Part shown: piece by piece, positions 52,580-64,000 of the stretch
Layout of the letters: every line of letters starts with the position of its first letter
Numbering within the stretch: position 1 is the stretch's first letter
Assembly (NCBI GenBank): GCA_963921425.1
Contig: OY992835.1
Coordinates: 18,972,001-19,036,000 of the forward strand
Origin: Dryas octopetala
Taxonomy: Eukaryota; Streptophyta; Magnoliopsida; Rosales; Rosaceae
Reading direction: 5' to 3'
DNA length: 64,000 nt
Translations under genes and position numbers: made by a program
The notes under the pieces: generated by a model
Databases searched by the model: none
Told to the model about the DNA's origin: nothing
The model's input: the letters and a program-made list of their open reading frames with translations, nothing else

Positions 52580-52990
52580 GTGAGGCTATGCAGACCACTC
52601 TTAAGTGCTGAGTTGACCACCCTAACATATTTTTTCCAACTTTTTTTCTATTTTACCCTTTATTGCAAAAACATGATAAAATCACCCAGATCCATTCGGT
52701 GGTCATCTACCGAAACATCCACCAATGTTCAACAGATAAGTGTCGAATAAATATAAATATTTCGACAGATAACTATCGAATGCCTTTTTCATTTCCATTC
52801 GGTAGTTATCCACTGAATAATCCACCAATGTTCAGCAGATAACTGTCGAATAACCATAAATATTTCGGTAGATAACTGTCAAATGACCCGACGAACAAAA
52901 TTAAAATTTTTTGTTTTAAGGGTAAAGTTGGAATTTTGAAATAGGGTGATCAACTCAGCAATTTAGAGTGGTCGGAATAGCACTGGCCGA
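52580..52990. mobile_element. Inverted-repeat element with twin internal repeats
   Basis: The ends align as inverted copies: GACCACTCTTAAGTGCTGAG on the left, and on the right the complement of GACCACTCTAAATTGCTGAG. Inside, a unit of about 100 bases occurs twice (about 52692-52786 and 52797-52885). Each contains CCACCAATGTTCA and palindrome-like TTCGGTAG...GATAACTGTCGAAT motifs. Confidence 0.7.
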
Positions 52991-53054
52991 ACCAAAATTG
53001 TAAATCCGCCATAATTTCATAATGCATTACAGGCCTTTATGGTTTCACCTCATT

Positions 53055-53127
53055 TGGGCCTTGGATGGGCCGTTGTGGACCTTCAAGGCTTCAACATGTA
53101 AAAGCTCAAACCACTCAAGCCGGCCCA
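53055..53127 (+). promoter_or_regulatory. Site II promoter elements of the ATP synthase epsilon gene
   Basis: Two TGGGCC motifs at 53055-53060 and 53066-53071 and one inverted copy (GGCCCA) at 53122-53127. They lie 85-160 bases before the ATG at 53212. Such site II motifs, bound by TCP factors, are typical of plant nuclear genes for the mitochondrial respiratory chain and ATP synthase. Confidence 0.65.
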
Positions 53128-53211
53128 TTTAGCAGCCCATGTAGACTACCACTGCGGTTAAATTGTGGTGGTCTAGGTCACACTGACACAGAGAGATCGA
53201 AAAGCAGAGAA

Positions 53212-55114
53212 ATGGCGTCGAACGCAGTGGTACCGTTTTGGCGTGCGGCCGGTATGACCTACATCTCCTACTCGAACATCTGCGCAAATCTGGTACGGAA
53301 TTGCCTGAAAGAGCCTTACAAGACCGGAGCAATATCCCGCGAGAAGGTCCACTTCGCCGTCTCCAAGTGGGCCGAGGGCAGGCCCGAGAAGCCCAGTAAG
53401 TTCATTCCTCATTTTCTTTCAGATCTACGGTTTTCATTTCATTAGCTACTGTTTGTTTGATCATTGAAAACTCATCTCTTTGGTCGTTCTTAGTCTATGA
53501 TTTTGATCCGTGTGTAGAATTTTGGGATTTTTCGGATAAAGGGCAATTTTTGGAAAATAACGATTTTGTGAAATGGTGCTTAATTAAGTGATGGGCAGTA
53601 TGCGGTGTAATTAGAGCTGAGAAATTTTGGGTTTAAAGTTATTGGCTTTGGTTTGAAGCATGAGTGGCTCACGTGATGGATTTTTTTGAAAAATAAAGCA
53701 TTGAAATTTCTCTTTTTGTATAACAAATAAGGGTGCAAATGCATTTGATTAAACTTAGCCCATTGGATTCAGGGTTTTCTTCCTACTTAAGATTTATGTG
53801 AAATTATTCAGGGCTGTTGACTCTTAGATTAATTTGGGTTATTATGTATTGATGATCATTTCATGTGTATGATGAGGATATTTAGTAGAGCACTTGTTGA
53901 CCCTTTTGGTTTAAGAGTAAATAAAAGTAAAATGAATCGCAATCCTTCTGAATATGTTAGCTTCACTGTGTTGGCTTAAGTTAAATGTACTTCATGAACT
54001 CCTCTTTGGGTCCAGCTGCCCACAGATAAGGAGTTGGACCCAGGACAACTCCCTAAGAAGAGAGAAGGAGGTAGGATAGGAAGGTCGGGCTACAGCATGT
54101 GATTTGCAGGAACTCTGTGGCAGCATATTGTTTCTTAATTAGCATGCATATGTAATTTCTTTTATAACCTGTAATGATGCAAGGACAAGTGAGAAATTTT
54201 AATACACTTCTTTTGTACTGTCTGCCTTGTCATAGTAAAGCTGGGGATTTTTATTTAAGTTTCAGGGCAATTGCTTGAAAGAAGACTTTCTAGGAGAATT
54301 CTTTTTTGTGTTTTTAGGAGGGGATTGTAGCAATCATAGCTTCTTGAACTGACTGAATTATTGATATTAGTGTTGGAAGAAGATAACATGTTAACTACTG
54401 TTAGAAACATTCAGGCTTATATAAACTTATAAGAATCTACCAAGTAATTTTGTATATGCATGACATTATATGCATCACTGACTCTGACATGTATGCTCTC
54501 CCATTAAAGTTGCCACAAAGAGCCCCACAAGGCCCAAGCCTTATCCCATGTATTGTCGGACTGGTTGTTCATTACCTGTCTATATTGCTTTGTCTTGGGC
54601 GCTCTAATTTCCTTGTGTTCTAGGATTTCTACTTGGAGATTCTGTACGTAGTATGTTGTAAGGTGGTGTGTTGATTATGATTAGGTTGTAATCAAAATTG
54701 AGATTAAAAATATATATTTTTTTGACTTTGAGGTTGAAATAAGGAATTGTAATTTCTACGTAATTTGTTGGGTTGTGTGTTCTCTAGAATGTCTTTTGTG
54801 AACTGTTGTTTTAATTCATGAGAATTGTTTTTGTTTGGATCTGCTAACTAAAATCTGTCAAACAATGCACTTGAAGGATGGCTGTGGATTCTTAAGTATT
54901 AATATTTTAAATTTCTTTTATTTCTGATGGGGTCGCATCTTAAGTATGTGATTGTAATCTTTCATGTCTTCCCTTTACAAAAATTTATGCATTCGCATAG
55001 TATTTTTTTTTTTTTTTTGAACTCTGTAAATAATGAATTTATATTCCGCTGGAACAGTTTTCTTATGGGTTTTATTTTTTCCCAACAGCTATCCGTTCGG
55101 ATTCACCTGAATGA
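53212..55114 (+). CDS. ATP5E: ATP synthase subunit epsilon, mitochondrial
   Basis: A small subunit of the central stalk of mitochondrial F1-ATPase. Two exons, 53212-53395 and 55089-55114, join in frame to give 69 residues against about 70 in Arabidopsis. The protein opens [20 protein letters not shown] and contains [15 protein letters not shown] and [19 protein letters not shown], almost as conserved as in other plants. Exon 2 adds only TIRSDSPE and the stop. As in the family there is no cleaved presequence. The intron is 1,693 bp and shows no other gene. The ATG is the first in frame, and site II promoter motifs lie just upstream. Confidence 0.95.
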
Positions 55115-57241
55115 GCTGAGAAGTGTTGGGTTGCTCATGCCATAGAGTTGCGCATATGCTTTCTTCCTTTTCTTGTCAATTTGACAGATGTGATTATATT
55201 GGGGTTTTATGCCCAAAACTTTCAGATGTGGACTCTGTTTCTGCATGATATTTCTCTTATAATAATGTAATTGACACAAATTAAGTGCCTGATTATTTAG
55301 TAGTGTAGTCTCACCCTGCAACTACTCCTTCACAATTTTAGAAGAATGTTCCTCCACCAGCATTTTCAGGTAGAGAATATCCATTTACTTGTCCTATGAA
55401 GGTTATGTGAATTTGCATAGCAGACGTGTCCCAGGGTTTTTGGCTTTTCACAGTGAAATACTGAAATGCTTGCTAGGCACATAGTAGTTTCTTATCATTG
55501 TAGAAGAGATAATTGAATCTTGTGTTCGGCAGGGTTTCATAGAATCGGAGAGAATATCTTCCAGTGTAGAATTGAAATGCAAGACAAATTGAAAGGTAGG
55601 CAAGTATGTGCTTCTGTGAAATCAAATAAAAAAGATGGTTTAACCAGAATCAGACGATTAAATAATGGGCCTAAGCAACCATCCCCTTTGACAACCCCCA
55701 GCGAAGTTGGTTACCCGGGGGTATTCTGACCCCGTTGTTGTTGGATTCATGGTTACTTATTGGTGTAGTGCTTTTTGTGCCATCCCCACGTCTTGGTACT
55801 TTATAACACCATAACAAATGTCCATTGGTCTTTTGTGGCCTGGTAATGGATGACTTTCATCACTGCAGCCCTCAAAGCTCTCAAATGTCCCCTGCATTTT
55901 TTGTGCAGAATCCTCCTTGATATTTTCGTGGGTTGAAAATAAAGATTAATTCTTCAAATTTGGTTACTATTTCTGACATGATCCTCCTTGCTCAAGCCAA
56001 ATTAAAAGATGTACAATACAAGCCTACAATTTGAGACAAGAAAAGTGGTAGGTGTTGGGTTCAAATCAAAAAGGGTTTAAAAATAAGGAAATTAAAGGAA
56101 ACAATATAATAAAACTTCTTTTATCTCCACAGAAGTTATAAATTAAAGAAAACTAAAGGAAACTGAATATAATCAAAAGGGTATGAGATAGCTTTGCAAA
56201 ATTTAATTTTGAAAACTTTATGCCAAGCACCAAGATCATGTGCTACAAGTCTTACCGGCTTGGAGTAGATGCGCCAAGTCCAGCATCCAGAAGTGTGATA
56301 ACAGTAGATAGTTCTTTATATAATTGAACCATTTGTCTAGCTATACATATTTGAGTGGGGATGTTAGGGGGGGAATTTTTTATTTTATTATACAATTCAA
56401 AACAGAGTAGAAATGTACTGCTCATAATGTGCTTGTCCTTGATTGACAGAACAATGAAAGCTGTACATATTATAATTAACTATTAGTTTGATCAAAACGA
56501 AAATGAGATGAGAGCTGTCTTAGGTTGGCAGCTTTGTTGGTTTCATTGCCCTTTTCAAGTTCACGGGGTGAACAAGGTTGAACCAATAACTTGTTCTGAT
56601 CAAAGAAACGAGGAACATGTACAATTCATGCGTACGAAGTGCACAACGTTCTTCAATGGTGATGTATTAATTACAATCTACTTCAATGTTAGGGGGGAGT
56701 TTAATTAGAAGCAAGTTAAGTAACACTAACATAATCACAATATTAAATCATACTAGGTACTTTTTATTGAGGGAGGAGTTGCTATATATATGTCAACCTA
56801 AAATCAAATAACTATGTATTTTTTTTGTTTGGGATACAGACTATAAAGTGTAACTGTATTCTTGTTGTAATGGAAAATGGAACTATGCAAAGTATAACTA
56901 CATGAGGGAAAAGCTTTTAATTTCTAGCCACTTTGAACTGATTTAAGACAGACATCTATAAATACATCAATGGAGAAATGATGGACCAACTGCATCCAAA
57001 AGAAACCGATCTGCTACAATTCCAAACTTAACCAAAACCAAAACCACAACAAAACAAGCAGGACCCGAGTTGCTTCAAATTTCTGGAAAAATAATGGTCC
57101 AGTTGCATTCTTAAGCCAAAAAACCAATCTGCTACAACTTGAAAATTAGGAAAAACCAGAATAAAACAACTAGTCCCTCAGTTGGTAATGTAAACAAAGT
57201 ACTACAGTCTTAAAATAATTTCATAAACTTGAAATGATTAA
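55115..57241. other. Spacer between the ATP synthase gene and the PIF element
   Basis: About 2.1 kb including the 3' untranslated region of the epsilon gene. Short open frames near 55520 and 56508 resemble nothing I know. No repeat with defined ends is seen. It ends with the TAA target copy of the next element. Confidence 0.4.
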
Positions 57242-57661
57242 GGGTGTGTTTGGTAATACTGTGAAAATAATTAGCTGTGAATTAAAGCTGCTGTGAGGTA
57301 TAACTAACTGTGAAACAAAGTAGTTTAGTGTTTGGTAAATTGTGTTTTCAAAAGTGCTGTGAAGTAAAAGTAGCTGTGAAGCAAAGCAATACTGTTTGGT
57401 AAATTTTCATGTAAAAGTGCTTTGGATGTTTATAATGACTAAAATTGACATGTTATAGTTGAAAATATTTTTTACTCATTTGTTTGGCAAAAAAAGAGTG
57501 TTTTTTGCTTGTTTTTCAATTTTTTTTTTACAAATTAATAGTTTTTCATTTTACATGTTAATATGTATGAGGTCTAAACTGACACATGTCTCTCATTTGT
57601 TTGATATTTGAAACAAGTTTCAAACAACATAATATAAATAAGTTTCATAATAGACATGCAA

Positions 57662-58136
57662 CTAGTTAGCATATTTTTTCATCATATAATTAAGCCACTG
57701 AAGCTTGATGTCTGGATCTTCAATAGTAGTGAACATCTCTCTCCTCTCTTGACTCATAAATAACTCAGTCGCATAGAGCCACAAACTGCTCCCGGCCTCT
57801 GCCCCAGGTAAAGATGAGACTACCTTCATCACTTCAGGAATACTACTAGCTTGTGAGGTTGCATGCATTACTGAAGTAGCAGTACTCCTAGTTTCAATTG
57901 CATCAACCATTCGATCAATTTGTTGCGACAATTTCGCAGCACCTCCTACTTTTCCCCTTCTTGTAAAAGTTCCTTTGCCTTTCTTCTCTTCAGTTGCTTT
58001 TCTTTTTCCCTTCCTTTTCAAAGTGAGTAGTAGGACGGCGTCCTGCCTCAACCTCCTTGATACAAAGGTCACAAAATATAGGTATATTATGCTCATTCCA
58101 TACAGCCTTAACTCCTGAGTCATTCTTCTTTCCCAT
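57662..58136 (-). pseudogene. PIF/Harbinger ORF1 (Myb/SANT-like) remnant
   Basis: In one frame from the ATG at 58136 the protein begins MGKKNDSGVKAVWNEHNIPI and runs through FCDLCIKEVEAGRRPTTHF, the start of the Myb/SANT-like (Myb_DNA-bind_3) domain, then stops within about 50 residues. Another frame continues to 57662 with QQIDRMVDAIETRS, IPEVMKVV and ERREMF...WLNYMMKKY, the typical C-terminal part of these proteins. Most of the DNA-binding domain between is missing and the frame is shifted, so this is not functional. Confidence 0.75.
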
Positions 58137-59971
58137 CTGTATATAAGTACTTGGTTCCATAACCAAAAGATAGCCAAAAGATAGCCAAAAGATAGCCAAA
58201 AATAAACCAAACTGATCATGGAAGTGACTCAAGCATTAAAGTGATTAGTCATAAAAACATAATGAGCTGTCTCATTATGGAAGTCTCTATCATGGAAAGC
58301 AATTAAGTGTGTTAACTGTTAAGTCTGTGTTTATGGTTCAGATTCAGGTGAGGAACACTAACTAAATTTATAGCCTTGGCCATTAGAGTAATGGTTCCTG
58401 GATGTACCAAGCTTGTGTCTTAACTAGTCAGACACCCACTTGACTACTTGAGCACCAATCTTTAAATGTTCAGAGAACCAAAAAGGGATTGCAATCCAAA
58501 AATGGACAATAATCAATAATCAATAATCAATAATCGATCAATAATCAATGCCTCCTAGGGATTGCAATCAAATGGACATAAATTTGTATTGATTTTTGTT
58601 CGTGCTTCAGTTTCTCTTCTTCTACGGCTTAGATAATAAGTTAAGATCAATGCCTCCTAGGTCATCACTTTACCACCCAAGTCAAAAATCCACTCAAGCC
58701 ATTTCTTCTTCAGGCACTAACAAAAGCAGCCATAACCATTTCATCTTCAAGAAAACCCCAAGTAGGTAATTTATAGTAGATGTTAAAAAATAAAAGTGCA
58801 CTTGAATACACACAGTAACAAAGCAAAAATAAAAACTTGATGATCAATTCAACAAACTTAAATGCTCAGATCATTGTGACAGTGGAACTTATCCAAGCCC
58901 TACAGAGGCAATAACCAACACAAACAAACAATTCAGACATTGGCAGACACTCGATATTAGACAAACAACAAGAGTTACCAGAAAAGAAAAGGATGGAGTT
59001 CAAGAAATTACTAATTGCTCCTGTAAAATTTTTCTCTCTTGAATGCTTGAACTCCTCTCCTCTGTTAGCTTTAAAATAGTAACTTCAGCCTGGAAAAAAT
59101 TAGAAAAAAACAAAAAACAAAAGGAGCTGGGTTAATATTATATTTTGAAAACTAATCAAGTAGAGACTGGATTCCAGCAGCATGCCTGTACATTGTATGA
59201 AGAGTTTGATTATTGATTATTGATTACTTGCAAACCTCAACCAAATCACTTGCTAGAAGAAGTAATATCCTTGCCCATATAACAGGGGTGATTGGTTTCT
59301 ATTTCAGAAGACAGCTCAAAGGGTCAAGAAACATTTATTGTAGAAGCTCAACTGTGCTGAAGTCATTGATAAGAGATGTGTAGAAAGTGAAAGCAATTAG
59401 GATTCTAGGTGATTGAGTAAAAATAAATTACTCATAAAAGATTTTCTGGTCATTGTTTGAATCCACAGGAGTTACTACCATTAGACTAATCAGAAACTCA
59501 ACACTCTGTATGTACTAAACAAGAATCCTAAAGAAACCAATCCATTATACAAGCAAGAGATGAGAGAGTGGGTGATATAAATAAATAAACCTCAAAATCT
59601 CAAACAAGTGATCGAGGCAGTAAAACCTTTCTACATCTCAAACTAAACCCCATAAATCATCAATTCGCACAAAACCCATATGCACCAGAAAGATTCTTAA
59701 TCATCCAATGCAACAGCAGCTGCTTATTAACACAAACACACTGCACTCACTATTGTAATGCAAGCACTAATTCAAAAAAACAAGATATGGGGTTTTTTTT
59801 TTTGGGAGGATTGATTGAATTTGTACCTGACTTTCAGCAAGCACTAATTAACTAAGATGAAATTCCCAAACAGAAATCAAAATTCAAACAACAAGCCTGG
59901 CCTCACTCAATGAACCCTAAATCAAAAATTTAGGAAATTTTGACAGAGAGAGAGAAACATAGAGCACTAAC

Positions 59972-60050
59972 CTATGGAGACGACGACAACAGACGATGGA
60001 GACGACGACAACAGATGATGGAGACGACGACAACAGACGATGGAGACGAC
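59972..60050. repeat. 21-bp minisatellite inside the PIF element
   Basis: Almost four tandem copies of a unit like GATGGAGACGACGACAACAGA, differing at single bases. It lies near the right end of the element, where the leader of ORF1 might have been. Confidence 0.85.
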
Positions 60051-60529
60051 GAGAAGAAAATGGCGATTGAAGGCTTTCAAGTTGCAGAGACTGTGAGAGA
60101 GAACGGCGGAGAAGACAACATCGTGAAAATGTGAGGTATAACATGTAATTTTTCTAACATGATCGAGGGTATAATAGGAAATGTAAATATTTCATTAAAT
60201 GACCGGTTTTTTGTAACTCACAGCTGCTTTTAAAAGCAGGGGAGGACCTGCTTTGCATAGTTACTTTCACTCACCTCCAACTTTCATACAAAGCAACTTA
60301 ATTAATATTTACCAAACACCAATTAGCTGCTTTAATTGTGTGTCACCTCACAATTGTAATAAAAAGCTGCTTTTCCATGTTTACCAAACGCACTCTAATT
60401 TTGTACAATTCTGTGATTATAAACTTGAATAATTGATCAATTGCAAGTTATGTACTTTACAAGTTAAAACAATAAAAGAGTAAACAAAAACAGTCGCTTT
60501 CTATAGTCTATAGTCCAGCAGGCAGAAGG

Positions 60530-60680
60530 CAGAGGTTGAATTCTGGGAACAATGACATTTGGTTTGCAGTAGCACATCAAAATGCATGTCACTTCTCTTG
60601 TCCAACTTATACAACAAAACCAGCAGGGGAAGGCTGAATTCTGGGAACAATGACATTTGGTTTGCAGCAGGAGCAGCCAT
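60530..60680. repeat. Duplicated 3' end of the kinase gene
   Basis: A segment of about 45 bases coding the C-terminal string CKPNVIVPRIQP of the kinase (60626-60670) recurs at 60530-60574, just beyond the stop codon, offset by 96 bases and over 90 percent identical. The outer copy lies in the 3' flank and, if translated, would end differently. Confidence 0.85.
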
Positions 60681-61617
60681 CTGCATAGCCCAAAGATGAG
60701 CTAACCACCTGCCTGTGATCTGCTTCGAATGGTTGTGGCTGCACTACAAATGGATGATTCAAGAGCTCTGCAGCAGTTGATCTTTCCCGGGACCTTACGG
60801 CCATGCAACTCTTGAGAAAATCCCTCCCCGCATTTGATATTTCATAAGGAATGTTGTTAGTGAAATGTTCATCACCAATCATGTCCAGGAAATCTTCCAT
60901 ATCCGAACAAAGCTTCAAATCCCAAAGGCACTTTCCAGTTAGCATCTCAAGCACAACACAACCAACAGACCAAATGTCAGATGACTCATCCTGAACATTA
61001 TCAATCAAAGCTTCTGGGGACAAATAAATAGGGGTGCCTCTCCATCGTTCCACATGTTCTTTGGTTCTCTTTGCCAATCCCAAATCTGCAATCTTGGCCA
61101 CAAAACCACTAGGACTAGTACTAGGCACAAGCAGGATGTTATCTGGCTTCAAATCACAGTGAATATAACCACAATTATGAATATGATTAATTCCTTCAAG
61201 AATTGTCTTTGTAAGCTGCCTAACATGGTATTCAGGCAAACCATGATCGCCAGATTTCTTGATGAGATCATGAAGGGTTCCACCAGAGGCATACTCCAGC
61301 AACAAGTTATAAACCATACCATTCTTATTGGTTGTGAATTCTTCACCAAAGCGCTCAATGACAAAAGGGGAACCCCTAATATAGAAGAGAACATCTGCCT
61401 CATGCTGAATGGATGTTGAAGCAGAGACCTCGGCCGACTTCACCGCCATGACTGCAGGCATACTACGACTAAACTGAGTTCTGGGTTTCTTGGGAGTAGC
61501 AAGAAAGACGGAGCCAAAGCTTCCTTTGCCCAATAAATCCCCTCTCAACCACTTCTCTCCGTGACTCCACATAAGCATCTCTCCTTCTACTTCTTGTTCT
61601 TCAGCCTTTCTTTTCAT
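60607..61617 (-). CDS. MAPKKK20-like protein kinase (MAPKKK17/18/20 clade)
   Basis: An intronless 336-residue serine/threonine kinase resembling the small plant MEKK-like kinases of the MAPKKK17/18/20 clade, which act in stress and abscisic acid cascades. I start at the ATG at 61617; an in-frame GTG at 61635 is not a plausible plant start. Motifs: glycine loop LGKGSFGSV (29-37), lysine in MAVKSAE (K60), glutamate in QHEADVL (E73), catalytic loop HCDLKPDN (153-160), DLG in place of DFG (178-180) and GTPIYLSPE. The Cys instead of Arg before the catalytic Asp makes it a non-RD kinase, which is normal for this clade. The C-terminal tail after residue 290 (ADHRQVV...CSCCKPN) is short and lacks a known domain. 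Confidence 0.92.
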   Translation of the reverse strand: MKRKAEEQEVEGEMLMWSHGEKWLRGDLLGKGSFGSVFLATPKKPRTQFSRSMPAVMAVKSAEVSASTSIQHEADVLFYIRGSPFVIERFGEEFTTNKNGMVYNLLLEYASGGTLHDLIKKSGDHGLPEYHVRQLTKTILEGINHIHNCGYIHCDLKPDNILLVPSTSPSGFVAKIADLGLAKRTKEHVERWRGTPIYLSPEALIDNVQDESSDIWSVGCVVLEMLTGKCLWDLKLCSDMEDFLDMIGDEHFTNNIPYEISNAGRDFLKSCMAVRSRERSTAAELLNHPFVVQPQPFEADHRQVVSSSLGYADGCSCCKPNVIVPRIQPSPAGFVV

Positions 61618-63045
61618 GATTGATTTCCTCACCAAAAAAAGCTAGGTAATAATGATTCTGTATTGGGTTTGTAAGTGTTTCTTAGAATGAGGGTGAGAAT
61701 GCAAGTGAGTGTTGGTTAGGGTTGAGATAGTATTAGTCGGTGGTATTGTAATGTATTATTAGTTTCAGTAGGAATGTGGATACTAATATAAGCTTCATTT
61801 TGATATATGTGACTTGCATATTAAGCTAGCCACTAATAGTAACAACCGGGAACCAAGGATTTATTTTTACAAACACAATAATTTATTTTGTCCTCGAGTA
61901 GCCTGATTAGGGTGGCAACAAGGACTGGGATGCAAGTCAGCATGTACGTACGTACGTGCGTCAAATAAATAATATAATTAATACTGTTCTACTGCAATTA
62001 TATTGTTCGACTGCTCTAGCCTCTAGTTAATTTCATGCACATATATATGGACTAAAGTGAGAAATAGGGACTAAATTGTTTTGATTTTAATAAAAATAAG
62101 TGATAATTGGATAATAGAGACTAAAGTTTCTTATTGCCACTCCTTTTCTGTGTAACTAAATGATAGTGAATTTTGTTCACATTTTTTATAATGTACATTC
62201 CATAACGTCTATGGCTTACATCGATCTGATGTATACAATAAGCATATGTAAATTTTTCTCTTTACATACGAAAGGCGCCAAGTACGTATACTTTTCTTTC
62301 AATAAAGAACATATTTCCCTAATGTATGAACTTAAAAGGAGAACATTCTATACTATAATTAAGTTATAAACCAAAACTTTGATTTTCTGACATGTTTTAA
62401 TTATCTAGCTAAAATGTGTATATGTTATTAGTTAGTTAATTTTCTTTAGTATCACATTCTTTTAATGGTTGCGAAAAAGACATTCTTTTATTTAAATTGA
62501 TCAAACTCAAAATTAATCCCTAAAATCTTCACATGGTGCTTGGTTTAGATGATGGATTGGTGAGTAAAAATGACAATAAGACAAAGGAAGGTCAAAGTTG
62601 TTATTACCATCCTCGTAAAAAATTATTAAGTATAACAGATATATTGGCACGTGGTATAATTAATTTAACATATAAGATTATTATTAGACGTCATATTTAT
62701 ATTTATAGAATATAATATTAATAATATCTACTCATATTATAATATATAGATTGATTATACCACGTGACAACTTATACATAATACTTTCCCGTCAAGTAGG
62801 CCTAGGCCCATACCATTTAAAAAAAATATATAAACATAGCTATAAATACATAAATTGTATAAATTTTTCGGTCATTAATTATTAACAACAAAATCATTGT
62901 TTATATTGGGTTTATCTTTCTTATTTTTCTGTTGAACCAATTTAGATCAACCAATGGCAAGTTATTTCAATCACATTACATCAAATAAATTTTTCGTTAT
63001 ATATGCATGAGTTTATAACACAAATTGATACTCAATACTAGGTGG
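61618..63045. promoter_or_regulatory. Kinase promoter and noncoding spacer
   Basis: The part next to 61618 is the kinase 5' leader and promoter. A short ACGT run (TACGTACGTACGTGCGTC) is near 61943-61960. The rest is AT-rich; no gene is seen. Confidence 0.35.
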
Positions 63046-63440
63046 GCACGGTCCGGTTCAGCCTGGTTCACCCCTGAAACCGTGATCCGCGCCGGAAGTG
63101 TAATCCCGACTTTTCCAATTCCGACGGTTCGATTCAGTTGTCCAATTCGATTTTGGAGCAAGAGAAAGAGAAAGGGAGCGTCTGCGGCTTTGGAGCTTCG
63201 ATCCATCGTCTATGGTGGTCGAATGGATGATCAGTGTCCAGCATCGAGTCCAGCTCGACAAGAGGAAGAGGTTGGTGGTGAAGAGCGGCTGCGACGATGC
63301 CGGAATAGTAATGTCACCGCTGGAGATGACGATCGGATTTCAGCTGGTTATCGGGTTTCTATAATCTCTAATTACACACGCATAGCAAATGGGGACAAAG
63401 CCCATTACAAATGCAAGGCCCAGAAGCGGGTCAAACCACT
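63046..63440. mobile_element. Possible hAT-type remnant
   Basis: GGTGGGCACGGTCCGGTTC at the left resembles the first bases of the hAT element at 26030. The next 390 bases are richer in GC than the surroundings, with open frames in both directions but no recognisable protein. No right end or target duplication was found. Confidence 0.35.
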
Positions 63441-64000
63441 AGTCCGTGTCACACTTCTCTATTGTTTAAAAACATATATGTACTATTGGCCAAAAAAAAA
63501 AAAACATATATGTACTCATGAAACTTTATCACAGACAATATATGTCACAATCCTCTAGTCATTGTCCTGTTAAGATGGTGTAAATAATTTATTTCATTCA
63601 AACTAATTTTATTCACATGGTCTACAATCACAAATACTATGCAATCCAAATATCTGATATCTCTCTCATACATAACATTGTTTCATATGACTGAGTAGTA
63701 TAAACTATTGTTTCTTGCATTTGTTGTAGCAAGTTTCTACGTTGCTTTCCTCACCTGCATCTGCAACATTGAGAGGAAACATGAGAAGCAAATTAATATT
63801 ACCTTTTTGCTTAGTACAATATATGTTATAAAAGAAAAATTATTTCTACCTAATGATCGACAAGGGATGATTGAAGCCTATGCTCAACTTAGAGGTGTGT
63901 TTAAATTGAGAGATATAAAATGTTACTATACTACTTTTCTTATAATTTCATAAAATGGGAAAGTTTCATTAATTCATGATCACTTGAAAAGACATATATG
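63441..64000. other. Noncoding end of the window
   Basis: AT-rich DNA with no recognised gene. An open frame at 63708-63953 has no family features and low-complexity surroundings. Confidence 0.3.

Larger units (their letters stand above)
50280..53054. other. AHL upstream region and transposon-rich spacer
   Basis: Upstream DNA of AHL up to about 50900, then nested repeat elements at 50935-52318, 51304-51890 and 52580-52990, listed separately. No host gene is seen. Confidence 0.4.
57242..60395. mobile_element. PIF/Harbinger-type transposon, 3,154 bp, defective
   Basis: Terminal inverted repeats GGGTGTGTTTGGTAA (57242) and, at the right end, the complement of GAGTGCGTTTGGTAA (ending 60395). 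The three-base target duplication TAA (57239-57241 and 60396-60398) is the PIF/Harbinger signature. The subterminal regions share AAGCAGCT and AGCTGTGA motifs. On the minus strand it carries a broken ORF1 (Myb/SANT-like) but no transposase that I can find, so it would need help in trans to move. Confidence 0.82.

Overview
The window is nuclear DNA of a higher plant, almost certainly a eudicot. It is AT-rich, its genes have many short exons with GT-AG introns, and it carries typical plant families: a UDP-glycosyltransferase pair, a CSLC glucan synthase, plastid GAPDH subunit A, an AHL (PPC-domain) protein, a defensin-like peptide and a MAPKKK20-type kinase. Transposons of plant type fill the spaces. 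I cannot name the species.

Layout. 0.2-5 kb: a tandem UGT duplication with a broken first copy and an intact second copy; a plastid 23S rRNA scrap lies between them. 5.3-8.9 kb (minus): GPN-loop GTPase 3 in nine exons. 10-13.1 kb (minus): glutamyl-tRNA reductase-binding protein, sharing a 348-bp divergent promoter with an eight-exon plus-strand gene of unknown function (13.4-17.4 kb). 21.3-24.0 kb (minus): CSLC12-like xyloglucan backbone synthase. 28.8-30.8 kb (minus): chloroplast GAPDH subunit A. 35.9-36.6 kb: a two-exon defensin-like secreted peptide. 37.1-42.6 kb: a complete, very young Ty1/copia retrotransposon. 44.7-50.2 kb (minus): a short, divergent AHL gene. 53.2-55.1 kb: the epsilon subunit of mitochondrial ATP synthase. 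60.6-61.6 kb (minus): an intronless MAPKKK20-like kinase.

The intergenic space holds DNA transposons whose ends I could define from inverted repeats and target duplications: a 1.08-kb hAT-type element (26,030-27,106); a 1.18-kb hAT-type element nested nine bases inside the end of a small MITE (33,843-35,305); a 3.15-kb PIF/Harbinger element with a broken ORF1 (57,242-60,395); foldback elements at about 18.9, 43.2, 51.3 and 52.6 kb; and a CACTA end inside the AHL gene.

The genes do not form one pathway. Four products act, or are predicted to act, in organelles (GluTRBP, GAPA, ATP synthase epsilon, possibly the unknown protein). The most unusual signal is in the copia element. It has no tRNA-type primer binding site. 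Instead, the 22-base leader between the LTR and the gag start contains a 13-base stretch perfectly complementary to a site inside the LTR, in the polarity needed for self-primed reverse transcription. Exon borders were read by eye from splice sites, reading frame and family knowledge; no alignment or database search was run.
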